Below are positions 1 through 7,956 of a DNA stretch of 64,000 bases, piece after piece. A program made the translations under genes and the position numbers. The notes beneath the pieces were generated by a model. That model ran no database searches and was not told where the DNA came from. It saw nothing but the letters and a program-made list of their open reading frames with translations. The stretch covers positions 29,685-93,684 of the forward strand of contig DAIMGT010000008.1 in NCBI GenBank assembly GCA_036723735.1, read 5' to 3'. Within the stretch, counting starts at the first letter, position 1. Every line of letters starts with the position of its first letter. This DNA is from UBA4656 sp002405525. Its GTDB lineage: Bacteria > Pseudomonadota > Gammaproteobacteria > Xanthomonadales > Ahniellaceae.

Positions 1-348
1 CGCTTCGTGCTGCGCCGGACCGGCGACACCACGGCGCCGCTGGCGCTGGACTATGCGAGCGAGGACGTCGGCGCGCCCGGCGGCGCCACCGCGGGGGTCG
101 ACTACACCGCGACGTCGGGCCGGATCGCCTGGCCGGCCGGCAGCGACGCACCGCAACTGGTCGAGGTGCCGCTGCTGCCCGACGACGCGATCGAGCCGCC
201 CGAACGTTTCGCGCTGGCGCTGGCGGGCGCACCCACCGGCGTACTGCTCGCGCCGGCGCGCGCCTTCGCGTTGATCCTCGATGCGCGCGACGATGTGTTC
301 ACCGACGAGTTCGCCTCGCTGTGCGAGAATCCGCAGATGACGGAGTGA
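1..348 (+). CDS. Calx-beta domain protein, C-terminal fragment
   Basis: This is the 3' end of a gene that begins upstream of the window; the frame is open from base 1. The visible 115 residues look like one Calx-beta repeat: a DxAsEDV-like strand, the GVDYTATSG stretch and the aspartate-rich turn ending in a beta strand are typical of these Ig-like calcium-binding modules in exported or surface proteins. The tail after the domain, with VFTDEF close to the C-terminus, resembles the ends of two other exported proteins here (at about 28.76 kb and 32.18 kb) and may be a shared sorting tag. The full architecture cannot be judged from the fragment. Confidence 0.7.
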   Translation, partial: RFVLRRTGDTTAPLALDYASEDVGAPGGATAGVDYTATSGRIAWPAGSDAPQLVEVPLLPDDAIEPPERFALALAGAPTGVLLAPARAFALILDARDDVFTDEFASLCENPQMTE

Positions 349-373
349 GCGGTCGTTCGCACCGCTCGCGGCG

Positions 374-1300
374 TCATTCCGCGACCGGCACCTTGGCCGG
401 GGCGGGAGCACGCGCGAGCAGCGCGATGCCGACCAGCACCACCGCGGTGCCCGCCAGTTGCAGCACGGTGACCGGTTCGCCCAGCAGCCACCAGCCGAAG
501 AACACCAGCGACACCGGACCGATCATCGCGGTCTGCGAGGTGGCGCCGGCGCCGATCCGCGCGATGGCGAACATGGTCAGGTACACGGGCACCACGGTGC
601 AGGCCACCGCGTTGAGCAGCGACAGGCCGTAGACCGGCATCGGCTGCACCAGCATCGCCGGCGGATGCACGAGGAGGAACTGCACCAGGCAGGCCACGGT
701 CGACACGCACATCGCGTAGGCCACCAGCCGCAGCGAGCCGACCCGGCGCACCAGCTCGCCCGACAGCAAAAGGTAGAGCGCGTACGACAGCGCCGCACCG
801 AACACCAGCGCGCTGCCGAGCACGACGTGGCTGCCGCCGAGGCGCAGGTTCTCCCAGAACACCAGCACGATGCCGGCGTAGCTGACCGCCATTGCCGCCC
901 ACTGCCGGGCGGAGACGCGCTGGCGCAGGAACAGCAGGCCGATCAGCAGCACCAGGGTGGGGTTGAGGAACAGGATCAAGCGCTCCAGCGAGGCGCTGAT
1001 GTACTGCAGGCCCCAGAAGTCGAGGAAGCTCGACAGGTAGTAGCCGAGCAGCCCGAGCAGCACGATCTGCCAGCGCTCGCGCGACGTGAGCCGGTCGCCG
1101 CGCTCGCGCGCTCGCCAGGTTTCGAGCGCGGTCACCACCGCGAACACCGGCAGCGCGAACAGCATGCGCAGCGCGATCAGTGTCACCGCGTCGATGCCGT
1201 ATCGATACAGGAACTTGGCCAGGATCGCCTTGGCCGAGAACAGCACGGCGGCGATCGCGGCGAGCAGCAGGCCGGTGCGCCGCGCGTCGGCGCTGCTCAC
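374..1300 (-). CDS. EamA/DMT-family membrane transporter
   Basis: A 308-residue inner-membrane protein with about ten hydrophobic segments arranged as two halves, the layout of EamA (RhaT-like) drug/metabolite exporters. The N-terminus has the usual small-residue-rich first helix followed by AKAILAKFLYRYG, and the first EamA motif lies around residues 30-50. The substrate cannot be told from sequence. The start used is a GTG; no upstream ATG fits, and the ribosome binding site is weak. A GATAAT-like -10 box lies about 30 bases upstream. It converges with the Calx-beta gene and is separated from comM by an inverted REP pair, so it is probably monocistronic. Confidence 0.85.
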   Translation of the reverse strand: MSSADARRTGLLLAAIAAVLFSAKAILAKFLYRYGIDAVTLIALRMLFALPVFAVVTALETWRARERGDRLTSRERWQIVLLGLLGYYLSSFLDFWGLQYISASLERLILFLNPTLVLLIGLLFLRQRVSARQWAAMAVSYAGIVLVFWENLRLGGSHVVLGSALVFGAALSYALYLLLSGELVRRVGSLRLVAYAMCVSTVACLVQFLLVHPPAMLVQPMPVYGLSLLNAVACTVVPVYLTMFAIARIGAGATSQTAMIGPVSLVFFGWWLLGEPVTVLQLAGTAVVLVGIALLARAPAPAKVPVAE

Positions 1301-1329
1301 GGCGGTTTAGGGAAGGCGCGCATTCCCGC

Positions 1330-1335
1330 ATTATC
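1330..1335 (-). promoter_or_regulatory. candidate -10 box for the DMT transporter
   Basis: Read on the minus strand this is GATAAT, five of six matches to the sigma-70 -10 consensus, 29 bases upstream of the GTG start. No convincing -35 box lies 16-18 bases further up. Confidence 0.3.
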
Positions 1336-1397
1336 CCCGCTTCCGCGCTCCGGCTGCAGGAGCGAGTGCACCCGCGCCCGGCCTGCCCGGGACGCGT

Positions 1398-1486
1398 TGT
1401 GGGAGCGAGCAGCGCTCGCGACGGCGACATTCATCGCTGCGGCGAGCCCCGGCTGTGACGGTCGCGAGCGGTGCTCGCTCCCACAC
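1398..1486. repeat. inverted pair of REP-like palindromes
   Basis: Two copies of a REP-like unit face each other: TGTGGGAGCGAGC followed by a GCTCGCGAC arm at 1398-1422, and its inverse at 1461-1486. Each unit is itself imperfectly palindromic (GCGAGC / GCTCGC). The same unit recurs at 14124-14213 and at 63888-64000. The form closely resembles REP/BIME elements of pseudomonads and xanthomonads, normally mobilised by RAYT transposases; no RAYT gene is in the window. It lies between the DMT transporter and comM. Confidence 0.75.
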
Positions 1487-1516
1487 CATGGGCCTGCCAC
1501 GACGACACACCGCGCC

Positions 1517-3028
1517 TCAGGACGCGGATTCCCGTCGCCGCAGCGCGATCGCCTCCGCCAGGTGCGGCGTTTCAATCCGCGCGCTGGCCGACAGATCCGC
1601 GATCGTGCGCGCCACGCGCAGGATGCGGTGGAAGGCGCGGGCGGAAAGCCCTAGGCGCTCGACGGCGCGTTCGAGCAGAGCGGCGTCGGCGTCGCGCAGG
1701 GCGCAGTCGCGGTCGACCTCGCGCGGGCCGAGCAGGCCATTCGACTTGCCGGCGCGGGCGAGCGCGCGGTCGCGGGCTTCGACCACGCGCGCGCGCACGC
1801 TGGCGCTCGATTCGCCGGGCGGCTCGCCGCCGCGCAGCGTCGACTGCGGCGGGCGCGGCACGGTGACGTGCAGGTCGATGCGATCCAGCAGCGGGCCGCT
1901 GATGCGCGCGCCGTAGCGCGCGACCGCATCGGGCGTGCAGCGGCAGCGGCCCGACGGATCGCCGAGGTGGCCGCAGGGGCAGGGGTTCATCGCCGCCACC
2001 AGCTGGAAGCGCGCGGGGAACTCGGCCTGGCGCGCGGCGCGCGAGATCAGCACACGGCCGGATTCCAGCGGTTCGCGCAGGTTTTCCAGCACGTGGCGAT
2101 CGAACTCGGGCAATTCGTCGAGGAACAGCACGCCGCGATGGGCGAGCGACACCTCGCCCGGGCGCGGGATCGAGCCGCCGCCGATCAGCGCGGCCGCGCT
2201 GGCCGAATGGTGTGGCGCGCGGGTGGGGCGCTCGCGGAAGCGCGCGGCGTCCACCGGCAGGCCGGCCACCGAGCGCACGGCGGCGGATTCCAACGCCTCG
2301 TCCTCGTCCATCGGCGGCAGGATGCCGGCCAGGCGCGTGGCGAGCATGGTCTTGCCGGTGCCGGGCGGGCCGGCCATGAGCAGGTTGTGCGCGCCGGCGG
2401 CGGCGATCTCCAGCGCGCGCCGCGCCTGCGGCTGGCCGCGCACCTCGGCGAGGTCGGGTCGGTCGGACGACTCCGCGGTGGGGACGGCCACCATCGCATC
2501 GGCCGCCAGCGGCAGGCGCGTCGCCCCGCGCAGGTGGGCGCAGACCTCGAGCAGCGAGCGTGCCGTGCGCACCTCCACGCCGGCGACCAGGCCGGCCTCG
2601 GCCGCATTGCCTTCCGGTACCACCAGCACGCGGCTGCGTCGGCGCGCCTTGAGTACCGCCGGCAGCACGCCGACCACCCGACGCAATTCGCCCGACAGCG
2701 CCAGTTCGCCGAGGAACTCGTGGCCCGCCAGCGCCTTGGAGGGCACCTGGCCGCTGGCGGCGAGGATACCGAGTGCGATCGGCAGGTCGAAGCGGCCGCC
2801 GTCCTTGGGCAGATCGGCCGGCGCGAGGTTGATCGTCGCCCGGCGCTGCGGGAACTCGAAGTGCGCGTTGAGAATGGCCGCGCGCACGCGGTCGCGCGAT
2901 TCCCGCACCGCGGCCTCCGGCAGGCCGACGATGCTGATCGAGGGCAGGCCCCCCGACAGGTGGACCTCGACGTCGACGCGCGGCGCCGCTACGCCGACCT
3001 GGGCCCGTGAATGGATCACCGCCAGCAT
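1517..3028 (-). CDS. comM: YifB/ComM family Mg-chelatase-like AAA+ ATPase
   Basis: 503 residues, the usual length. ComM is a hexameric helicase that promotes branch migration during natural transformation. The N-terminal ChlI-like domain starts with MLAVIHSRAQVGV. The AAA+ core shows Walker A GPPGTGKT and Walker B VLFLDELPE, then a zinc-ribbon-like CPCGHLGD-CRC segment and the Mg-chelatase C-terminal domain with the ARAFHRILRVARTIADL helix. The open frame runs 37 codons further upstream, but the start at 3028 is preferred: GGGAGGG lies eight bases before it and homologues begin with ML-V-SRA. ubiK lies upstream on the same strand, as in many gammaproteobacteria, although 335 bases separate them here. 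Confidence 0.93.
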   Translation of the reverse strand: MLAVIHSRAQVGVAAPRVDVEVHLSGGLPSISIVGLPEAAVRESRDRVRAAILNAHFEFPQRRATINLAPADLPKDGGRFDLPIALGILAASGQVPSKALAGHEFLGELALSGELRRVVGVLPAVLKARRRSRVLVVPEGNAAEAGLVAGVEVRTARSLLEVCAHLRGATRLPLAADAMVAVPTAESSDRPDLAEVRGQPQARRALEIAAAGAHNLLMAGPPGTGKTMLATRLAGILPPMDEDEALESAAVRSVAGLPVDAARFRERPTRAPHHSASAAALIGGGSIPRPGEVSLAHRGVLFLDELPEFDRHVLENLREPLESGRVLISRAARQAEFPARFQLVAAMNPCPCGHLGDPSGRCRCTPDAVARYGARISGPLLDRIDLHVTVPRPPQSTLRGGEPPGESSASVRARVVEARDRALARAGKSNGLLGPREVDRDCALRDADAALLERAVERLGLSARAFHRILRVARTIADLSASARIETPHLAEAIALRRRESAS

Positions 3029-3363
3029 GTGGACAGGCCCTCCCTGGCCGAACGCGCATGACGTGCGGCTCGATTGCGCCCATCGGGTTTCCTCGATGGG
3101 TCGCTCGCGTGCACCGAGGCTTCGATGCACGTCCAGCAAAACGGGCCCGGGTGTCGCGCCGGCGGTTCAGGTCGCCGCCGGGCCGGGCCCCGCGGGTCGG
3201 CACATTCCTGTGCCGCGGCCCGGCCGCTCCCCGCCCGTTCCGCCCCGCATGCCGCAGTTGATGCGCCGGGCGTCGTGGTCGTAATGGCCCGGCGGCAGCC
3301 CCCGCATGGCGATGCGATGTGCCCCTGCGGTGGGCGTCCGATCCGGCCTTCCCGCCGCGTCGC
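3029..3363. other. intergenic region between ubiK and comM
   Basis: 335 bases between two minus-strand genes. The open frames are short and have no recognisable product. No strong hairpin with a T-run was seen. Confidence 0.4.
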
Positions 3364-3627
3364 TCATGGACCGTGGGTCGGGCGCTCCAGCTGGGCCTCG
3401 ATCGCCGCGATCTGCTTTTCCAGGGCCTCGACCTTCTCGCGCGTGCGCAGCAGCACCAGGCGCTGCACGTCGAACTCCTCGCGGGTGATCAGGTTCAGGC
3501 GCGACAGGCCGGCCTGCAGGGTGGCGCGGAAGGTGCTGGCGAGGTCCTCGCGGGCCGCACCCGGATCGCCCGGCATCAGGGCGGCGAGACGCTGGGCGAG
3601 GTCGTCGATGGACCGCAGGTCGAGCAT
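3364..3627 (-). CDS. ubiK: UbiK/BMFP family ubiquinone accessory factor
   Basis: 87 residues, the family length. UbiK (YqiC) is a small trimeric protein that assists the Ubi complex in aerobic ubiquinone synthesis and binds membranes. The N-terminal MLDLRSIDDLAQRLA helix and the C-terminal coiled-coil REEFDVQRLVLLRTREKV-ALEKQI are diagnostic. The start at 3627 follows GGAGGAC at good spacing; an in-frame ATG 69 bases upstream adds a tail that the family lacks. It is divergent from amtB. Confidence 0.93.
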   Translation of the reverse strand: MLDLRSIDDLAQRLAALMPGDPGAAREDLASTFRATLQAGLSRLNLITREEFDVQRLVLLRTREKVEALEKQIAAIEAQLERPTHGP

Positions 3628-3887
3628 GGCGTCCTCCGTGGCTGTTGCGACGCAATGTAAGCTCAAGCACAGGTGCCGTCTGTCGGCCGACGCCACGTTG
3701 CGGTGTAGGAAATCGCTTGCATCGACAAGGCGGGTCGGGCGTCAGAGGCGCTGTCGGGTTCTGGGACTTGGGCGTTCCGAGGGAGCCGAATACTACGCCA
3801 AATCCGGTCTAGAGCGAGCAACCCAGATAATTCTGTTGCATTGCAGCAGGGCGCAGTCCGCGCCGACTCGATCCGGGGGAATCCACC

Positions 3888-5210
3888 ATGACGCACGCCG
3901 AATGGCGCGCGGCCGGCACCGCCTTGCTGGCCACGCCGACCGCCGTCCTTGCACAAGACGTACCCACGCTCAGCGCCGGCGACACCGCCTGGATGCTGAC
4001 CGCCACCGCCCTGGTGCTGCTGATGACGATCCCGGGGCTCGCGCTGTTCTATGCCGGGATGGTGCGCGCGAAAAACGTCCTTTCCGTGATGATGCAGTGC
4101 TTCGCCATCGCGGGTCTGGTGACCGTGCTGTGGGTCGCCTACGGTTACTCGGTGGCTTTCTCGGTCACCGGTATGGAGAAGGGGGTGCTGAACCTCAACT
4201 CCTTCGTCGGCGCGCTCGACAAGGCCTTCTTCGCCGGCGTCAGCCGCGACGCGCTGGTGTTCGCGGTGCCGGAGTCGGTGTTCGCCACCTTCCAGTTGAC
4301 CTTCGCCATCATCACGCCCGCCCTCATCGTCGGCGCCTTCGCCGAGCGGATGAAGTTCTCGGCGCTGTTGCTGTTCACAGTCGGCTGGTTCACCTTCGCC
4401 TACCTGCCGATCGCGCACATGGTGTGGTCGGGCGACGGCGCGCTGATGTGGGACTGGGGCGTGCTCGACTTCGCCGGCGGCACGGTGGTGCACATCAACG
4501 CGGGCGTCGCGGGCCTGGTGGCGTGCTACGTGATCGGCAAGCGCAAGGGCTTCCCGACCACCGCGATGCCGCCGCACAACCTCACCTACACCCTGATCGG
4601 CGCGTCCATGCTTTGGGTGGGTTGGTTCGGCTTCAACGCCGGTTCCGCGGTGGCCGCCGACGCCAACGCAGGCATGGCGATGCTGGTCACCCAGGTCGCG
4701 ACCGGCTCCGCCGCGCTGGCCTGGATGCTCGCCGAGTGGGTGCTGCACAAGAAGCCCTCCGTTTTGGGCATCGCCTCGGGCGCGGTGGCGGGCCTGGTGG
4801 CGATCACGCCGGCCTCGGGCACCTGCGGTCCGGTCGGCGCGCTGGTGATCGGCGCCGCCGCAGGCGTGCTCTGTTTCCTCGCCTCGACCCGGCTCAAGCG
4901 TGCGCTGGGCTACGACGACTCGCTCGATGTGTTCGGCGTGCACGCGGTCGGCGGCATCGTGGGCGCGATCCTGACTGGCGTGTTCGCCGACGCGAGCCTC
5001 GGTGGCAAGGGCCTGGCCGAGGGCGTGACGATCGGTGGCCAGGTGTGGATCCAGTTCCTCGGCGTGATCGTCACGGTGGCCATCACCGCGGTGGTGACCT
5101 TCGTGGTGCTGAAGATCGTGGGCGCCATCGTGGGCCTGAGGGTGAACGAGGAGGAAGAGACCGAAGGCCTCGACCTCGTGGAGCATAACGAACGCGGCTA
5201 CATCATCTGA
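3888..5210 (+). CDS. amtB: AmtB ammonium transporter
   Basis: 440 residues. An inner-membrane channel that moves ammonium with deprotonation in the pore. After a short cleavable leader ending AVLAQ, the mature start TLSAGDTAWMLTATALVLLM is the classic Amt beginning, followed by about eleven membrane helices. Both pore histidines are present, in VVHINAGVAG and FGVHAVGGIVG. The leader lacks the basic N-terminal residues usual for Sec signals, although the ATG has a good GGGGGA site. glnK follows 29 bases downstream, the standard partner. NtrC/sigma-54 control is expected for the family, but no convincing sigma-54 site was found. Confidence 0.96.
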   Translation: MTHAEWRAAGTALLATPTAVLAQDVPTLSAGDTAWMLTATALVLLMTIPGLALFYAGMVRAKNVLSVMMQCFAIAGLVTVLWVAYGYSVAFSVTGMEKGVLNLNSFVGALDKAFFAGVSRDALVFAVPESVFATFQLTFAIITPALIVGAFAERMKFSALLLFTVGWFTFAYLPIAHMVWSGDGALMWDWGVLDFAGGTVVHINAGVAGLVACYVIGKRKGFPTTAMPPHNLTYTLIGASMLWVGWFGFNAGSAVAADANAGMAMLVTQVATGSAALAWMLAEWVLHKKPSVLGIASGAVAGLVAITPASGTCGPVGALVIGAAAGVLCFLASTRLKRALGYDDSLDVFGVHAVGGIVGAILTGVFADASLGGKGLAEGVTIGGQVWIQFLGVIVTVAITAVVTFVVLKIVGAIVGLRVNEEEETEGLDLVEHNERGYII

Positions 5211-5239
5211 TGCCGGCGAACCGACAAGAGGACACGACA

Positions 5240-5578
5240 ATGAAAATGGTCACGGCCATCATCAAGCCGTTCAAGCTCGACGACGTGCGCGAGGCGCTCG
5301 CCGAGGTCGGCGTGCAAGGCATCACGGTCACCGAAGTCAAGGGTTTCGGGCGGCAGAAGGGCCACACCGAGCTCTACCGCGGCGCCGAGTACGTGGTCGA
5401 CTTCCTGCCCAAGATCAAGGTCGAGGCGGCGGTCACCGACGAACTGGTCGACCGCGTGGTGGAAGCGATCATGAACGCCGCCAACACCGGCAAGATCGGC
5501 GACGGCAAGATCTTCGTGCTGCCGCTGGAGCGGGTGGTCCGCATCCGCACCGGAGAACTGGACGGCGACGCGCTCTGA
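5240..5578 (+). CDS. glnK: P-II nitrogen regulator GlnK/GlnB
   Basis: 112 residues, exactly the family length. A trimeric sensor of 2-oxoglutarate, ATP/ADP and glutamine that plugs AmtB when unmodified. The protein starts MKMVTAIIKPFKLDDV. The T-loop QKGHTELYRGAEY ends in Tyr51, the site uridylylated by GlnD, and the C-loop carries GKIGDGKIFVLP. The start at 5240 follows AGAGGA; the longer frame from 5210 adds ten unconserved residues and is rejected. Pairing with amtB supports glnK rather than glnB. A decayed copy of the 145-bp 3' element begins at its stop codon. Confidence 0.95.
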   Translation: MKMVTAIIKPFKLDDVREALAEVGVQGITVTEVKGFGRQKGHTELYRGAEYVVDFLPKIKVEAAVTDELVDRVVEAIMNAANTGKIGDGKIFVLPLERVVRIRTGELDGDAL

Positions 5579-5690
5579 GACGCCGTGCCGGGATCGCCTT
5601 CCGGGCGGGCCAGGGATGGCCCGCGCGCGAGGGCGGCGTTCGAGGGCTCGATTCGCGGCTTGGGTCCTCGCCCGTGCCGGTTCCGCGACC
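5577..5690 (+). repeat. decayed copy of the 145-bp 3'-end element
   Basis: Starting in the glnK stop codon (tGAGACGCC), the sequence follows the consensus of the element found at 18.2, 38.7 and 47.5 kb: the GGGCCAGGGATGGCCC palindrome, the CGCGCGCGAGG block, GATTCGCGG, and GTGCCGG near its end. It is diverged and has lost the terminator hairpin. The call rests on matching order and position, not on high identity. Confidence 0.45.
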
Positions 5691-5861
5691 CTCGAGCCGC
5701 GCCGGAGCGGCGGGTTCTGCGGCGCCGCCTGTCTGCCCGGCTGCGTGGCGCGGGGCAACGCCGACCGCCGACCGCACCCGGCCCTTCGCTCCGACGCCGC
5801 CGTCTTGTCCCGGCGGCCGTTCGCCCACCAGAATCGCGCTGGGCAGTGGCGGAAGCGAAGC

Positions 5862-6686
5862 ATGGATTCTCTGATCGACGCAGCGTGGCTGGCCGGCTGG
5901 ATCGGTTTTGCGCTGCTGCTCTCACTTGGCGTGCCGGCGCTCGGCCGGCGGATGCTGCCCCCGCCGGCGCCCGATCCCGCCGACCCGGCGGCCCGCGACG
6001 GGCACGACTACCCCGCGGCGACCCGCGACCTGGCGCAGGGAGTCGGCCTGCGGCTGGCGACGCTCTACGGCGTGATCCTGGCGCTGGTTTACGCGCACGA
6101 ACTGGGCGACGTGCAGGCCGCGCGTGAGGGGCTGGCCCGCGAGGCGGTGGCGGTCGCCGACGTCTACCACGACGCCCAACGCATGGGCGGCGCGGTCGGG
6201 CCGGTGGTGCAGGCGGCGATGCGCGCCTACGTCGAGCACGTGGTGGAGCGTGAGTGGCGCCTGCTGGCCCGGGAGCGCCGCCTGTCGAATCAGGCCTGGG
6301 CGGCGCGCGACCGCGCCTACGACCTTCTGCTGGACCTCGTACCGGCGGGTCCGCGCGAGGCGGCGCTGCGGGCCCGCATGCTGCAGCGCTTGACCGATAT
6401 CGGCGAGTTCCGCCACCTGCGCATGGAGCTCGCGTCAGGGCGTCCGGGCGTCGCGTTCTGGCTGCTCGCCGTGGTCGGGCTCGCCCTGGTGGCGCTGCCC
6501 TTCTTCGTGTTCCGGCCCTCGCGCCCGACGCGGACCCTGATGGCGGCGCTGGGCGGCTTCGCCGGCTTGCTGCTGTTCTTCATCCACGCGTTCGACAGCC
6601 CGTTCTCGCGGCCGATGCAGGACCGGCCGGCGGCCCTCGAGCGGCTGCTGGCGACGGACTTCCAGGGCGTGGAGCTGCCGCACTGA
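5862..6686 (+). CDS. DUF4239-like membrane protein
   Basis: 274 residues. An N-terminal helix (about residues 5-25) and a second one (GLRLATLYGVILALVY, about 60-75) are followed by a roughly 110-residue soluble segment rich in Arg and Glu. Two C-terminal helices, AFWLLAVVGLALVALPFFV and a Gly/Leu-rich segment, follow. The order and the HELGDVQAAREGLAREAVAVADVY stretch resemble the DUF4239 (bestrophin-like) family, of unknown function. The start at 5862 has GGAAG upstream; 82 upstream in-frame codons fall in a decayed repeat and are not believed. It stands alone on this strand. Confidence 0.6.
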   Translation: MDSLIDAAWLAGWIGFALLLSLGVPALGRRMLPPPAPDPADPAARDGHDYPAATRDLAQGVGLRLATLYGVILALVYAHELGDVQAAREGLAREAVAVADVYHDAQRMGGAVGPVVQAAMRAYVEHVVEREWRLLARERRLSNQAWAARDRAYDLLLDLVPAGPREAALRARMLQRLTDIGEFRHLRMELASGRPGVAFWLLAVVGLALVALPFFVFRPSRPTRTLMAALGGFAGLLLFFIHAFDSPFSRPMQDRPAALERLLATDFQGVELPH

Positions 6687-6790
6687 GAGTCGGTTCGCCA
6701 GCAGCCTTCCGGGCGGACCACGGGGCGCGCGCATGCGCTGCGCCAGCCAGTCCGGCACCGGGTCGGACTCGCGACTTCGCCGCCCCGGCG
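6685..6790 (+). repeat. decayed copy of the 145-bp 3'-end element
   Basis: Begins in the stop codon of the DUF4239 gene (tGAGAG) and runs through a GCAGCCTTCC arm, a CCACGGGGCGCGCGCATGCGC block and CGGCACCGGGTCGGACTCGCGACT, which parallels the GGACCTGTGCCGGACTCGCGACTGG block of intact copies. The terminal hairpin is missing. Identity is low, so this is an inference from order and position. Confidence 0.45.
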
Positions 6791-6824
6791 GATGCAAGTT
6801 CCTCCGGCGGCCCGCGGTGCGCGG

Positions 6825-7679
6825 CTACTCCAGCCCTTCGCGCATGAACTCCGGCACCGCCAGCGCCGCTCGATGCACGTCGACGTTGTAGTAGCGGGTC
6901 GGGAACTTCTTCATCGCCGCCCCGCGGTCGCGGAAATCGTCGAGCTGCTCGATGCCCTTGCGCGCCATCGTGCAACTCCACCAGCCGGTCGGGTAGCAGG
7001 GCTGCGGGAACGCGAGGGTACGAACCGCGGAGAAGCCGGCCGCCTTCATGAAGCGCCGCATGTCGCGGATCAGCGGCAGGTGGGCGATCGGCGACTCGCT
7101 CTGCTGCACGAGGATCCCGCCGTGGCGCAGCGCGCGGTGCACGACTTCATAGAAGCGCGCGCCGAACAGCCCCTCGGCCGGACCCACCGGGTCGGTGGAA
7201 TCCACGATCGCCACGTCGACCGAGTCGGGCTCCGTGTCCGCCATTAGTTTCAGGCCGTCGTCGAACATCAGCCTGGCGCGGGGGTCGGTGTTGGATTCGC
7301 ACAATTCAGGGAAGTACTTCTCCGCCATCCGCGTGACCTGCTCGTCGATGTCGCACTGCACCGCGGACTCCACCTCGCGGTGTTTCAGCACCTCGCGCAG
7401 GGTGCCGCAGTCGCCGCCGCCGATGATCACCACCCGCTTGGGCGAGGTGTGGGTGAACAGCGCGGGGTGCGACATCATCTCGTGGTAGAGAAAATTGTCG
7501 CGCGTGGTCAGCATCACGCAACCGTCGATGACCATCAGGTTGCCCCAATCGGTGGTCTCCCAGATCTGGATGTGCTGGAACGGCGTGCGCACCTCGTCGA
7601 GCTTGCGCCTGACGCGGTAGGAGATCGCCGAGCCCGAGAGGTCGTGGGCTTCCGAGAACCAAGTCTGATCGAGCGTCAT
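6825..7679 (-). CDS. speE: spermidine synthase
   Basis: 284 residues, the normal size. SpeE transfers an aminopropyl group from decarboxylated SAM to putrescine in the cytoplasm. The beta-barrel N-terminus (QTPFQHIQIWET-like), the glycine-rich nucleotide loop GGGDCGTLREVLKH (Cys where GGGDGG is usual), and the catalytic region AIVDSTDPVGPAEGLF are all present. The start codon lies 28 bases downstream of the expected transcription start for a TATACT -10 box. speA lies 3.7 kb away on the other strand, with a protease/barrel pair in between. Confidence 0.95.
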   Translation of the reverse strand: MTLDQTWFSEAHDLSGSAISYRVRRKLDEVRTPFQHIQIWETTDWGNLMVIDGCVMLTTRDNFLYHEMMSHPALFTHTSPKRVVIIGGGDCGTLREVLKHREVESAVQCDIDEQVTRMAEKYFPELCESNTDPRARLMFDDGLKLMADTEPDSVDVAIVDSTDPVGPAEGLFGARFYEVVHRALRHGGILVQQSESPIAHLPLIRDMRRFMKAAGFSAVRTLAFPQPCYPTGWWSCTMARKGIEQLDDFRDRGAAMKKFPTRYYNVDVHRAALAVPEFMREGLE

Positions 7680-7713
7680 GGTCGCGCTGCGATGCGGTTG
7701 CCAAAGACCGGAG

Positions 7714-7719
7714 AGTATA
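7714..7719 (-). promoter_or_regulatory. candidate -10 box for speE
   Basis: On the minus strand this reads TATACT (five of six to consensus), 34 bases before the speE ATG. No clear -35 box was found at 16-18 bases spacing. Confidence 0.4.
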
Positions 7720-7956
7720 CCCGCTGCAGGTGATCGACCCCGAGGCCACCGATAGGGCGCAGCGATCGGCGTTCACGGGCCCCAGCGGGGTCACCCGCGC
7801 TCAGCGAGCGCGGAGTTCCAGCATGCGGCGTCCTCAACAACTCTGCCGCAGCTGGCCGACGGACGAGCCAAGGGACCGGGCTGCAGCGTCTGTGAGCGCT
7901 TGACAGCCCTGGTACCGGCGGTGTAGCCTGGCTGAAGCCGGGCGCCGGAGTGTGCC

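Noticed and set aside
3704..3721. Possible sigma-54 promoter upstream of amtB (GG...GC near AGGAAATCGCTTGCA)
   Set aside because: Spacing between GG and GC is nine, not ten, and the -24 element matches poorly.
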